From Microbulbifer sediminum (GTDB taxonomy: Bacteria; Pseudomonadota; Gammaproteobacteria; Pseudomonadales; Cellvibrionaceae), in contig NZ_JAJSAP010000002.1 in NCBI RefSeq assembly GCF_021729035.1, forward strand, positions 372,001-436,000: a stretch of 64,000 nucleotides of DNA. Direction: 5' to 3'. Shown here in pieces: positions 8,766-17,597 of the stretch (positions are counted from its first letter, which is position 1; each line of letters opens with the position of its first letter). The notes below the pieces were generated by a model. That model worked only from the letters and a program-made list of their open reading frames with translations, made no database searches and had not been told where the DNA came from. Position numbers and translations under genes: made by a program.

Positions 8766-8986
8766 GTGGATCTTCCTTGATGAGTCCGCCGTCATGCGGG
8801 AACGCCTTTCTCTGGTGGTTAGGCTACATATAGGCAAAATGCGCAACTTTTCAAGAAACTGGCGACGCTCTCCTCTTTTTATATCTCCAGGCGGGACATT
8901 ACCGCCAACAAAGCAGCCGTCACTTGGCTAGGCTTATGTGGGAGAGCGCGTAAGCCGATCTTCTGCAATCCTTGTTGGACGAACCT

Positions 8987-9697
8987 ATGGCAGTCAAGTA
9001 CGCACCCGTCTGGATCATCGTGCTGTGCATCATTGGGGTGGGGGTTGGCCTTGGCCTGCTTTTCTATTTCGACCTGGATGACCGCCTGATTGAGCTTTTG
9101 CAGTGGATGGAGAGTCGCGGCTGGCAGACGAGCCTGCTGTTTATCCTGGTCATTGCGCTGGCCATTGTGGTGCTCGCCCCTGGCGTGATTTTCACCATGG
9201 GGGCGGGCTTCGTGTTCGGTGTAGTCAAGGGAACATTGCTGGTGGTGGCAGGCACCGTCCTCGGTGCTACCATCGCCTTCCTGGCTGCCCGCTACCTTTT
9301 CGGCCCCCGGCCCTCCAGGTGGTTGATGTCACATGTACGGCCACCCCACCTGGGCGAAGTGATCAAGGATGAGGGCTGGCGCCTGGTCATGCTCACAAGG
9401 CTGGTGCCGCTGTTTCCCTTCAAGCTGTCAAACTATTTTTTTGGGCTGACACCGGTTCGCTTGCGGGACTTTGTCATCGGCAATGCCATCGGGATCATAC
9501 CGATCACCATACACAATGTGTACGTGGGATCGATCGCTTCAGACCTGGCAACGCTTGGCAGCAGGGAATCGGAGCGCACACCGGTGGAATGGACCCTGTA
9601 TGCACTCGGGTTCGTGCTGGCGGTGACTGCATTGATCGGCATTACCCGTATCGCACGGCGCGCGCTGGCACAGAAAATTGAACGGGAGGATATCTAA
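8987..9697 (+). CDS. TVP38/TMEM64 (VTT-domain, DedA superfamily) membrane protein
   Basis: A 236-aa integral membrane protein with a VTT domain. The glycine-rich segment GFVFGVVKGTLLVVAGTVLG (around residues 73-92) and the later RLVPLFPFKLSNYFFGLT (around residues 138-155) are the two family signatures; the second includes the conserved Arg and Pro. DedA/VTT proteins are linked to lipid scrambling, including undecaprenyl phosphate flipping. GGAC is placed 6 bases before the ATG at 8987; the TTG at 8972 has no ribosome site. Its TAA overlaps the next ATG by one base, so it opens the four-gene cluster that ends at 15690 and probably supplies the membrane-lipid function of that locus. Confidence 0.85.
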   Translation: MAVKYAPVWIIVLCIIGVGVGLGLLFYFDLDDRLIELLQWMESRGWQTSLLFILVIALAIVVLAPGVIFTMGAGFVFGVVKGTLLVVAGTVLGATIAFLAARYLFGPRPSRWLMSHVRPPHLGEVIKDEGWRLVMLTRLVPLFPFKLSNYFFGLTPVRLRDFVIGNAIGIIPITIHNVYVGSIASDLATLGSRESERTPVEWTLYALGFVLAVTALIGITRIARRALAQKIEREDI

Positions 9698-11958
9698 TGC
9701 CCTGGATGAAATGGCTGCCCTGGCGTTTCTTCGTCCGCAAGTTTGCCACCTCCCATGGCTTTGTCGATCCGCTCTCGGTCATGGCGCATATGCAGCGGTT
9801 CGCACAACCGTCCGAAGTCGCCGAGCCGATCGAGCTTCTGCGAGCCGGTGTCATCTTTCATGCCCGCGCACTGATCAACAGCAAGGTGATCCAGCACAAC
9901 CTCGACTGGGTATGGCCCTACTGGGTTGAACGGCAGTTTGATCCTCTGGACAAGTCCTTTATTCCCCGCGCATTTTCAATTACGCACTGCAACCTCAGTC
10001 ACCGAAACTGGACCGCGGTGGGTCTCCCCGACTGTGAGGAAATGCCACTGGTGGATCCGCGCGGCCTGCTGACCCCGCATTACGACGGCTGGTCAATCGA
10101 CACCTGGATTATCAGCGACAGCGGTGAGCAACTGGTTCCATCAAGACTGGAGCAATGTCGCCAGGAGTTCCTGCTGGGCGACAATATCAGTGTGCTGACC
10201 GAGTCCAGCCACGCCGGAATGCTCCTTCGTAATCGCGCTGTGGTGGAACGTGAAAACGGCCGCAATCAATGCCTGCTGCAACTCCAGGCTGAGAGTGGCA
10301 CCGGTGGGTGGTTGGTCGTAGCACTGCGTCCCTACAATCCTGAAGGGGTCAGTTTTGTGCACAGGGTACGGCTGGATAATAGCCGCAGGAAGTGGCTCAT
10401 CGAGAAGAAGTTTGCGGTCGAGTTCGATCGGCCACTCGAGCGTCACCTCGCTTCCGATTACCGTCATGGCGATATCTACCTGCACCTGCACGACGAGGGC
10501 GGTCGTACCCACGGTGAGTGTGAGGTGGGTATGGCAACTGCCGCGGCCATGTTCAGGATCGAACCGGGAAAGCCGCTGGATGTCCAGGTGAAAGTTCCGC
10601 TTGCGCCGGACCAACCCGGCGACCCGGATCGCCAGTCGCCCGCCACGCCGGGGAACTGGGATGAAACCCTGGCCAACCACTGTGCGATGGCCGTCCCCGA
10701 CCAGAAAATGCAATTTCTCTACGATGCCGCCATCCGCACCCTGATCCTGCACTCGCCGAAGGATGTCTATCCAGGCCCCTATACCTACAAGCGCTTCTGG
10801 TTCCGTGACGCGGCGTTTATGATCCAGTCGCTGTTGTACGCTGGCCTGTTGGACCGCGCCGAACGGGCCCTCGACCAGTTTCCCCACCGCCAGAAGCGCG
10901 ATGGTTTTTTTCATTCCCAGGATGGCGAATGGGATTCGAACGGCGAGGCCCTGTGGATCTTTGACCTGTACTGCCAGCTTACAAACCGGCCCCTCAAACC
11001 CCGCTGGCGCCAGGCGGTATTGCGCGGGGCCAGCTGGATCGACGACAAGCGGCTGCCCAGGGACGGCAGCCGCTGTGGCGGCCTGCTGCCGGCGGGCTTC
11101 AGTGCCGAGCATCTGGGACCAAACGATTGCTACTACTGGGATGATTTCTGGGGTGTGGGAGGCCTGCAGGCTGCCGCCGCCATGTGCGCGCGGGAAGGGC
11201 TGGAAAACGACAGTACCCGCTTCTCGCACCAGGCGACGGATTTCCAGCAAACCATCGATGCCAGCCTCGCCGCAGCCGCTGAGCGCCTGGGCCGCCCGGC
11301 GATGCCGGCCTCGCCGAACCGGCGCCTGGATCCCGGTGCCATCGGTTCCATTGTGGCCGGCTATCCGTTGAGCCTTTACCCACCGGATGATCCGCGACTG
11401 CTTGACCTGGCAGAATTCCTGATGGAGAAATGCTTTGTCGCCGGCGGCTTCTTCCAGGACATGATCCATTCAGGTATCAATGCCTATCTGACCCTGCACA
11501 TCGCACAGGTGCTCCTGCGCGCGGGGAATGCCCGGTGCGTGGAGCTGATGCGTAACGTTGCGCAGCTGGCGTCGCCCACCGGGCAATGGCCCGAGGCCAT
11601 CCATCCGCACTCACTGGGCGGTTGCATGGGTGATGGCCAGCACGCCTGGGCCGCCGCCGAATGGGTGGCGATGCAGCGCAACTGCTTCGTGCGCGAGGAA
11701 GGCGGCACGCTGGTCCTTGTATCCGGCCTGCCCCCGGAATGGCTTAGCGACCAAACCGCCACCGCTTCACTGCATTTCGGGCCGGCGCCAACCCGCTTCG
11801 GCCGTATCACTGTGGAGGTGGCCCCGGGGGCTACCCCAAGGGTGAGCTGGATGGCCGAATGGCATGGGGAGGAACCCCCGATCGAGGTCCGTGCGCTGGG
11901 CTTTACCGCCATCCGGGCCGCTCCAGGGGCCCAGGAAGTGGAGCTCGCGCCGCAGTGA
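9697..11958 (+). CDS. Six-hairpin glycosidase-like protein (glycogen-debranching/GH15-like fold)
   Basis: A 753-aa cytosolic protein without signal peptide. Residues ~1-330 look like beta-rich accessory sequence. Residues ~340-690 resemble an (alpha/alpha)6 barrel as in amylo-alpha-1,6-glucosidases, with aromatic and acidic clusters KRFWFRDAAF (D371), DGEWDSNGEALW (D409, E411, D413, E417) and DCYYWDDFWGVGG. The late HPHSLGGCMGDGQHAWAAAEW repeats the helix-plus-acid pattern. Catalytic acid and base cannot be assigned by eye. It is translationally coupled to the VTT gene (TAATG) and overlaps the glycosyltransferase by four bases. No glycogen genes are near, so a role in turnover of the product of the adjacent glycosyltransferase is more likely than glycogen metabolism. 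Confidence 0.6.
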   Translation: MPWMKWLPWRFFVRKFATSHGFVDPLSVMAHMQRFAQPSEVAEPIELLRAGVIFHARALINSKVIQHNLDWVWPYWVERQFDPLDKSFIPRAFSITHCNLSHRNWTAVGLPDCEEMPLVDPRGLLTPHYDGWSIDTWIISDSGEQLVPSRLEQCRQEFLLGDNISVLTESSHAGMLLRNRAVVERENGRNQCLLQLQAESGTGGWLVVALRPYNPEGVSFVHRVRLDNSRRKWLIEKKFAVEFDRPLERHLASDYRHGDIYLHLHDEGGRTHGECEVGMATAAAMFRIEPGKPLDVQVKVPLAPDQPGDPDRQSPATPGNWDETLANHCAMAVPDQKMQFLYDAAIRTLILHSPKDVYPGPYTYKRFWFRDAAFMIQSLLYAGLLDRAERALDQFPHRQKRDGFFHSQDGEWDSNGEALWIFDLYCQLTNRPLKPRWRQAVLRGASWIDDKRLPRDGSRCGGLLPAGFSAEHLGPNDCYYWDDFWGVGGLQAAAAMCAREGLENDSTRFSHQATDFQQTIDASLAAAAERLGRPAMPASPNRRLDPGAIGSIVAGYPLSLYPPDDPRLLDLAEFLMEKCFVAGGFFQDMIHSGINAYLTLHIAQVLLRAGNARCVELMRNVAQLASPTGQWPEAIHPHSLGGCMGDGQHAWAAAEWVAMQRNCFVREEGGTLVLVSGLPPEWLSDQTATASLHFGPAPTRFGRITVEVAPGATPRVSWMAEWHGEEPPIEVRALGFTAIRAAPGAQEVELAPQ

Positions 11959-13229
11959 ACATTGTGATGCTCACTAATACCTATCTCCCCCATGTGGGTG
12001 GTGTGGCACGCTCGGTGGCAGCCTTTGCGGCAGAATACCGCGCCCGCGGACACCGGGTTCTCATCGTGGCACCGGAGTTCTCCCAGTACGTCAAGGGAGA
12101 AGAGGACGTGGTTCGCATCCATGCCATCCAGAACTTTAATGGCAGCGATTTTTCCGTGGCCCTGCCCTTCTCCGGACACCTCAGCGATCGACTCGATGAA
12201 TTCCAGCCCGACATTGTGCACTCGCACCACCCTTTCCTGCTCGGCATGACCGCAGTGCGCATTGCCCGCTCCCGCGGGCTGCCCCTGGTTTTCACCCATC
12301 ACACTCTCTACGAGCGCTATACCCACTATGTCCCCGCAGACTCCCAGGCCCTGAAACGCTTTGTGATCGAGCTGGCTACGCGGTATGCCAACCTTGCGAG
12401 CCTGGTGTTTGCGCCCAGCGAGAGTATTGCGCGCATCCTGCGCGAACGCGGTGTCACCACTCCGATCGAGGAGATGCCCACGGGGCTACAGGAGGAGCAG
12501 TATTTGCCCGGCGATGGCGCGCGCATGCGAGCGGAGCTCGGCATCCCCGCGGACGCCTATCTCCTGGGTCACCTGGGTCGGCTGGCTCCGGAAAAAAACC
12601 TCGAATTTACCGCGCTGGCAGTGGCGGATTTTATGCAGGAACACACTGACACACACTTCCTGCTGGTTGGCAGTGGCCCCAGCTCCGGCATGATCGAGAA
12701 TATTTTTAATGCCAGGGGGATGGCTGGCAGGCTGCATGTGCCCGGCACGCTCCAGGGCTCCCGCCAGCGCGACGCCTATGCTGCAATGGACACCTTCGTA
12801 TTCGCCTCAACCAGCGAAACCCAGGGCATGGTGCTGACTGAAGCCATGGCCGCATCGGTACCGGTGGTTGCCCTTGATGCCAATGGCAGCAGGGAAGTAG
12901 TGCGCGACAAAATCAATGGCCGCCTCGTGACAGCGGCTAACCGCCAGGACTTCAGTGATGCCATCGCATGGATTTACCGCCGCTCAGCCGACGATCGCCG
13001 GCTACTGCACACCGCTGCCCTGGAGACTGCCCGTGATTTCTCCATGGAGCGCTGCGCCACCAGGGCCCTGGATCTCTATCGGCCGCTACTGAAAAAAAGC
13101 TGGGCCCTCGATGATTCGGTCTACGACCAGTGGATGCGGCTGCGCAACCTGATCGCCGCCCAGTGGGACATCCTGGAGGGCGTGACCAGTGCCGCCGGTG
13201 CGGCCTTTGGCCAGCCGCCACGCCGCTAG
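11955..13229 (+). CDS. GT4-family glycosyltransferase, diglucosyl-diacylglycerol synthase-like
   Basis: A 424-aa GT-B retaining glycosyltransferase. The N-terminus NIVMLTNTYLPHVGGVARSV is the GT4 glycine loop; DIVHSHHPFLLG and FTHHTLYERYTHY follow. The nucleotide-sugar half has GHLGRLAPEKNLEF (around residue 205), then FVFASTSETQGMVLTEAMA with the EX7E motif, and DANGSREVV. This pattern is shared with bacterial glucosyl-diacylglycerol synthases and mannosyltransferases, so a lipid acceptor is plausible. The GTG start at 11955 overlaps the previous TGA by four bases; a longer reading would overlap the upstream gene by ~100 bases. Gene order suggests it makes a glycolipid handled by the neighbouring membrane protein and hydrolases. 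Confidence 0.85.
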   Translation: MNIVMLTNTYLPHVGGVARSVAAFAAEYRARGHRVLIVAPEFSQYVKGEEDVVRIHAIQNFNGSDFSVALPFSGHLSDRLDEFQPDIVHSHHPFLLGMTAVRIARSRGLPLVFTHHTLYERYTHYVPADSQALKRFVIELATRYANLASLVFAPSESIARILRERGVTTPIEEMPTGLQEEQYLPGDGARMRAELGIPADAYLLGHLGRLAPEKNLEFTALAVADFMQEHTDTHFLLVGSGPSSGMIENIFNARGMAGRLHVPGTLQGSRQRDAYAAMDTFVFASTSETQGMVLTEAMAASVPVVALDANGSREVVRDKINGRLVTAANRQDFSDAIAWIYRRSADDRRLLHTAALETARDFSMERCATRALDLYRPLLKKSWALDDSVYDQWMRLRNLIAAQWDILEGVTSAAGAAFGQPPRR

Positions 13230-13248
13230 CAGCAGGTTTGCACATCCT

Positions 13249-15690
13249 ATGATGAGTCGTATTGAGACAGCCCTGCGCCGACTGCGCCGCCGCTTCAGCC
13301 GCAGCGCGTGGATGGCTCACCTACTCAAGTTGCCCACCAGTGACAGCCATCCCAGTGATCACGGCCTTATCCTGATCCAGGTGGACGGGCTCGCCTATCC
13401 CCAGCTGCAGAAAGCCCTCGCGAAAAAAAGAATGCCCTTCCTGCAGAAACTGATCCGTAAGGAACACTACCAACTCGACCATCTTTTTTCCGGGGTTCCA
13501 TCGACAACCCCCGCCGTCCAGGCCGAATTGTTCTACGGTGTTCGCGCAATCGTGCCCGCTTTCGGGTTCATGATGCGTGACACCCAGCAACTGGTGCGTA
13601 TGTACGATCCGGAGGCCGCCTGTGCCGTTGAGGAAAAACTCGAGGCGCGCGTAGACGATCCACTGCTCAAGGACGGCAGCTGCTACCTGAGCCTGTTCCG
13701 TGCCGGCACCGCCGATGGCGAGGCACATTTCTGTCCCGCTTCCCGCGGCTGGGGGCCGGCGATGCGCGAGGCCACCCCACTCACCGTGATACTCGTGATC
13801 CTCAGCAACCTGTGGGGACTGATCCGTACCGGGGCCCTGCTACTTGTCGAACTGGTGCTGGCGGTGATCGACTCGATCCGGGGGGTCTTCTCGGGGGAAA
13901 ACTTCTGGCGTGAGCTGATGTTCATTCCCACACGCGTCGCTGTCACCATCCTGATGCGCGAGCTGTGCACCTTCGGGGTCAAGATCGACATAGCCCGCGG
14001 CCTCCCGGTGATCTACGTCAACCTGCTGGGATACGACGAGCAGTCACACCGGCGCGGCCCTAACTCGGCATTTGCCCACTGGGTGCTCAAGGGCATCGAT
14101 GATGCCATCGGGCGCATCTGGCGGGCTGCACACCGGTCAGAAAAGCGACAGTACGATGTCTGGATCTTCTCCGACCACGGCCAGGAGCAGGCCGAACCCT
14201 ACGAGGTGCGCCACGGTCGCAGCCTGGGGGAAGCCCTTTCCGAGGCTCTGCGCGACCTGCCCGGTGATACAAGCAGCTATCGCAGTACCGGCCGTCGCGG
14301 GGTACAGTTGGAGCGGGCACGCATGTTCGGCAGTGAGTGGATCGAAAAAATGATCCCGGAGGATGGCAATGGCACGGGGTCAGAGCCGCCACTGGCGCTC
14401 GCCGCCCTGGGTCCGGTTGCCATGCTGTACAACCTGCGGACAAATGGCACACCACGGGCCGAGGTAGCCCGCTTGATCGTCGAGCGCGCCGCGGTGCCAC
14501 TGGTCCTTTACCGGGCCTCAGACGATGACAACGCTCCGGTGCACGGCTGGTGGCGTGATGGTGCCGTGGAATTGCCCCGGGATGGCCAGCTCCTGATGGG
14601 CGACGAGCACCCCTTCGCAGAGCAGACCGCTATCGATCTCGCGCGCCTGTGCCATCATCCCGATGCCGGTGATTTCATCATGTGTGGCTGGTGCGTGGGG
14701 GAGGAGCCGATGACCTTCGCCGTTGAAAACGGCAGCCATGGCGGGCCCGGCCCGACCGAAACCAATGCCTTCGCCCTGCTGCCCAAAGACATCCGGCGCC
14801 CGTCACAGGGGTACTGGCGCGCCGGGGACCTGCGGCGCGCGGCACAGCAGTTCCTGCATCACTACTATCCCCTGGTTCCGGTTCACCGGCCAACGGCCGT
14901 CAGGACCCTGCGGGTAATGACCTACAACGTACACAGTTGCCAGGGCGTCGACGGCAAGTACTCGGCGCGGCGTATCGCCCGCGTGATTGCCCGTTACCAG
15001 CCCGATGTGGTGGCACTACAGGAGCTCGACGTCAGCCGTCCGCGCAGCGGCGGGGAGGACCAGGCGGAACGGATCGCCCGCTATCTACAGATGGATTTCC
15101 AGTTCCACCCCGCCATCCACATGGAGGAGGAACGCTATGGCGATGCCATCCTGTCGCGACTGCCAATGCGGGTAATCAAGAAGGAGATCCTGCCGGGCCC
15201 ACCGGAAGCCGCCTCCATGTCACTGCTACCCACCGTGGATGAGCCCCGCGGCGCGGTCTGGGTAGAGATCGATCACAACGGTGAGAAGGTGCAGATCGTG
15301 AATACCCACCTGGGACTCAGCAAGGCGGAACGCCTGCGCCAGGTGGACGCGCTGGTAGGACCGGAGTGGCTGGGACACCCGGAGTGCAATGGGCACAAGG
15401 TATTACTGGGAGACTTCAATACGCTGCCCAATTCCGCCGAACACAAGCGCCTGTGCGAGCACCTACACGACGCCCAGGTCCATCTCGCCAACCACCGTCC
15501 CCGGGGAACCTTTCCCAGTCGGCTGTCCCGGGCCCGGATCGACTATATATTCATCGGCCGGCGCCTGAAGGTGTCAAAAGTACTGGTGCCGCGCACAGAG
15601 CTGACCCAGGTGGCATCGGATCACCTGCCACTGGTGGCGGACCTGGAGTTACCGGCCGCCAGGGGTGAACGGGACGCCAACGGCCAGTGA
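13249..15690 (+). CDS. Fusion of alkaline-phosphatase-superfamily and endonuclease/exonuclease/phosphatase (EEP) domains
   Basis: An 813-aa two-enzyme fusion. Domain 1 (about 38-540) has the metal-ligand pattern of phosphodiesterase/nucleotide pyrophosphatases: D46 (QVDGLAYP), nucleophile Thr 86/87 (PSTTPAVQ), D263 and H267 (GYDEQSHRRGP), D309 and H310 (FSDHGQEQ), H497 (NGSHGGPG). It is interrupted by a hydrophobic stretch at 178-212 that could form one or two membrane segments. Domain 2 (about 554-805) is a complete EEP fold: MTYNVHS (N560), VALQELD, VNTHLG, LLGDFNTLP, IDYIFIG and SDHLPL. EEP members cleave phosphodiesters in DNA, inositol lipids or sphingomyelin. The ATG at 13249 follows the GT4 stop by 19 bases. 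With both active sites intact and lipid-type neighbours, a phospholipid or glycolipid head-group hydrolase is my inference. Confidence 0.82.
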   Translation: MMSRIETALRRLRRRFSRSAWMAHLLKLPTSDSHPSDHGLILIQVDGLAYPQLQKALAKKRMPFLQKLIRKEHYQLDHLFSGVPSTTPAVQAELFYGVRAIVPAFGFMMRDTQQLVRMYDPEAACAVEEKLEARVDDPLLKDGSCYLSLFRAGTADGEAHFCPASRGWGPAMREATPLTVILVILSNLWGLIRTGALLLVELVLAVIDSIRGVFSGENFWRELMFIPTRVAVTILMRELCTFGVKIDIARGLPVIYVNLLGYDEQSHRRGPNSAFAHWVLKGIDDAIGRIWRAAHRSEKRQYDVWIFSDHGQEQAEPYEVRHGRSLGEALSEALRDLPGDTSSYRSTGRRGVQLERARMFGSEWIEKMIPEDGNGTGSEPPLALAALGPVAMLYNLRTNGTPRAEVARLIVERAAVPLVLYRASDDDNAPVHGWWRDGAVELPRDGQLLMGDEHPFAEQTAIDLARLCHHPDAGDFIMCGWCVGEEPMTFAVENGSHGGPGPTETNAFALLPKDIRRPSQGYWRAGDLRRAAQQFLHHYYPLVPVHRPTAVRTLRVMTYNVHSCQGVDGKYSARRIARVIARYQPDVVALQELDVSRPRSGGEDQAERIARYLQMDFQFHPAIHMEEERYGDAILSRLPMRVIKKEILPGPPEAASMSLLPTVDEPRGAVWVEIDHNGEKVQIVNTHLGLSKAERLRQVDALVGPEWLGHPECNGHKVLLGDFNTLPNSAEHKRLCEHLHDAQVHLANHRPRGTFPSRLSRARIDYIFIGRRLKVSKVLVPRTELTQVASDHLPLVADLELPAARGERDANGQ

Positions 15691-15710
15691 CTAAAGAACC
15701 GTAACTTGAC

Positions 15711-15739
15711 TTGATGGTCCAATCCAGCAGCTATATGAT
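15711..15739 (+). promoter_or_regulatory. Sigma70-like promoter upstream of yccA
   Basis: TTGATG (15711-15716) and TATGAT (15734-15739) are separated by 17 bases, about 30 bases before the yccA ATG. A second TTGACT begins at 15706 but is spaced 22 bases from the -10. Confidence 0.5.
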
Positions 15740-15770
15740 TTGCCCAATCGTTCAATAGCAGGAGAAGCTA

Positions 15771-16448
15771 ATGCAACCCCAAGTCTACTCATCCTCTGGC
15801 GCCCTGGACCGCGCTGAATCGGCCAAGGTGCTGCGTAACACTTACGCTCTGCTCGCCATGACCGTGCTGTTCAGTGCGTTTACCGCGGGTGTCGCCATGG
15901 CCCTGGGCATGGGGCGTGGCATGGGGCTGATTTGCTCCATTGCCGCCATCGTGCTGGTCTGGTTTGTCCTGCCGCGCACCGCCAATTCCGGCGCCGGCGT
16001 CGGCGTGGTGTTTGCATTCACCGGACTGCTGGGCGCATCCCTGGCACCACTGCTGAACTACTACGTGGCCGCCGGCATGGCCCAGGTGATTACCCAGGCG
16101 CTGGGTACCACTGCGCTGATCTTCTTTGCCCTGTCCGCCTACGTGCTGACTACCCGCAAGGATTTCAGCTTTATGGGCGGGTTCCTGTTCGTGGGCCTGA
16201 TCGCCGTACTGGTCTGCGCCCTGGGCATGATGATCGCCGGCTTCTTCGGCGTGCACATGCCGCTGGCCAGCGTAGTCCTGAGCGGCGTTATCGCCCTGCT
16301 GTTCTCCGGCTTTATCCTGTATGACACCAGTGCCATCATCAACGGCGGTGAGACCAACTACCTGATGGCCACCACGCGTCTGTACCTGGATATCCTGAAC
16401 CTGTTCACCGCCCTGCTGCACATTATCGGGTTCGCTTCCGACGACTGA
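15771..16448 (+). CDS. yccA: Bax inhibitor-1/YccA-family inner-membrane protein
   Basis: A 225-aa protein with seven hydrophobic segments and the UPF0005/BI-1 ending: SGFILYDTSAIINGG followed by YLMATTRLYLDILNLFTALLHIIGFASDD. E. coli YccA is a substrate and modulator of the FtsH protease; the family also includes calcium-leak channels. AGGAG lies about 6 bases before the ATG. The gene has its own promoter and a strong terminator, so it is transcribed separately from the downstream tus genes, although the neighbourhood of yccA and tus genes is common in gammaproteobacteria. Confidence 0.92.
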   Translation: MQPQVYSSSGALDRAESAKVLRNTYALLAMTVLFSAFTAGVAMALGMGRGMGLICSIAAIVLVWFVLPRTANSGAGVGVVFAFTGLLGASLAPLLNYYVAAGMAQVITQALGTTALIFFALSAYVLTTRKDFSFMGGFLFVGLIAVLVCALGMMIAGFFGVHMPLASVVLSGVIALLFSGFILYDTSAIINGGETNYLMATTRLYLDILNLFTALLHIIGFASDD

Positions 16449-16478
16449 TGCCGCCAGCTGATTGAACAGTCTCACCGG

Positions 16479-16503
16479 GGCCCCGCTTTGAGCGGGGCCT
16501 TTT
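16479..16503 (+). terminator. Intrinsic terminator of yccA
   Basis: GGCCCCGCT (16479-16487) pairs with AGCGGGGCC (16491-16499) around a 3-base loop, followed by four T. Confidence 0.85.
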
Positions 16504-16540
16504 GTATCCGGCCACTTCTGACACCCGCAACCAAGCCGCC

Positions 16541-16933
16541 ATGAACTTTACCCTCGCCGTCTACGCCGCTCCCCATGCCAGCCAGTCTGCCGCGACCGCC
16601 CTGCGCTTTGCGCAGGCATTGCTGCGGCAGGGCCATCAACTGTACCGGGTCTTCTTCTACTGCGATGGTGTCCACAATGGCAGTAGCCTGGCCACGCCGC
16701 CCCAGGATGAAACTGACCTGCTGCCGGCCTGGCAGTCGCTACAGGCCGAGCATGGGCTGGACCTAGTGGTCTGTATCGCCGCGGCGCAAAGGCGCGGCGT
16801 GCTGAGTGAAGCCGAAGCGAAACGGCTGGAGCGGCCCGCTGCCAACCTTGCCCCGGGCTTCGAGCTGGCCGGGCTTGGCCAGCTGGCCGACGCCGTCGCC
16901 CATTCCGACCGCCTGGTGACGTTTGGAAGCTGA
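16541..16933 (+). CDS. tusD: Sulfurtransferase complex subunit TusD
   Basis: A 130-aa DsrE-like protein of the TusBCD heterohexamer, which relays persulfide sulfur from TusA to TusE for 2-thiouridine synthesis at tRNA position 34. The active cysteine is C78 in LVVCIAAAQRRGV, the same number as the catalytic Cys78 of E. coli TusD. The start MNFTLAVYA matches the family N-terminus; upstream codons overlap the yccA terminator. It heads the tusDCBE operon. Confidence 0.95.
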   Translation: MNFTLAVYAAPHASQSAATALRFAQALLRQGHQLYRVFFYCDGVHNGSSLATPPQDETDLLPAWQSLQAEHGLDLVVCIAAAQRRGVLSEAEAKRLERPAANLAPGFELAGLGQLADAVAHSDRLVTFGS

Positions 16934-16944
16934 GGAGCATAGTC

Positions 16945-17307
16945 ATGGGAAAGAGATCGCTCGCGCTGTGCCGGCAGGCACCTTACGGCAATGCCCTGGC
17001 CCGTGAGGGGCTGGAGGCCGTCCTGGCCGCTTCAGCACTGGAACAGGCCCCCGACCTGCTCTTCAGCGGGGACGGGGTTTTCCAGCTGCTGCCCGGGCAG
17101 GAACCTGACGGCATTGGCCAGAAGAACCTGCAGCGCAACCTGCAGGCGCTCCCGATATTCGACATCGAGCGGGCTTACGTCTGCGAGCATAGCCTCTCAC
17201 AGCGCGGCCTCAGCCTGGACGACCTGGCCACAGGCGGCCCCGCGTTGCACCCGGTGTCCGACATCGGCAAACTGATCTCCAGCTACGATACCGTGTTGAG
17301 TTTTTGA
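16945..17307 (+). CDS. tusC: Sulfurtransferase complex subunit TusC
   Basis: A 120-aa DsrF-like subunit of the TusBCD complex. The N-terminal strand-helix with PYGNALAREGLEAVLAASAL and the core ALEQAPDLLFSGDGVFQLLPGQEP are typical, as is the C-terminus SYDTVLSF. GAGGAG at 16932-16937 fits the ATG at 16945. It lies 11 bases after tusD and 3 bases before tusB. Confidence 0.93.
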   Translation: MGKRSLALCRQAPYGNALAREGLEAVLAASALEQAPDLLFSGDGVFQLLPGQEPDGIGQKNLQRNLQALPIFDIERAYVCEHSLSQRGLSLDDLATGGPALHPVSDIGKLISSYDTVLSF

Positions 17308-17310
17308 GCC

Positions 17311-17592
17311 ATGAGCCTGCATATTGTCAGTAAATCGCCCTTCTCCAGCACCGCACTCGCGGATTGCCTTACATCTTTTATCGAGGGTGACGCACTGGTG
17401 CTGATCGAGGACGGGGTCTATGCGCTCAGTGGCGCCCTGAAGAGCCAGCCTGTCGTCGGGCCGGTATACTGCCTGGCGGCCGACGCACAGGCCCGGGGCC
17501 TCACCATCCCGGCTGCCGTGGAGGCGATCGACGACGACCGCTGGGCATCGCTGTGCACGGAACACAATCCTATCGTCAGCTGGTTCAGGTGA
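17311..17592 (+). CDS. tusB: Sulfurtransferase complex subunit TusB
   Basis: A 93-aa DsrH-like subunit. It begins MSLHIVSKSPFSS and has the family pattern GDALVLIEDGVYAL, with YCLAADAQARGL in the middle and a C-terminal IVSWFR. It lies 3 bases after tusC; its stop touches the possible ATG at 17592 of tusE, so translation is probably coupled. Confidence 0.93.
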   Translation: MSLHIVSKSPFSSTALADCLTSFIEGDALVLIEDGVYALSGALKSQPVVGPVYCLAADAQARGLTIPAAVEAIDDDRWASLCTEHNPIVSWFR

Positions 17593-17597
17593 TGGGC

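Noticed and set aside
10141-11469. 442-aa minus-strand open frame
   Set aside because: It is antisense to the six-hairpin enzyme gene, whose strand has translational coupling on both sides.
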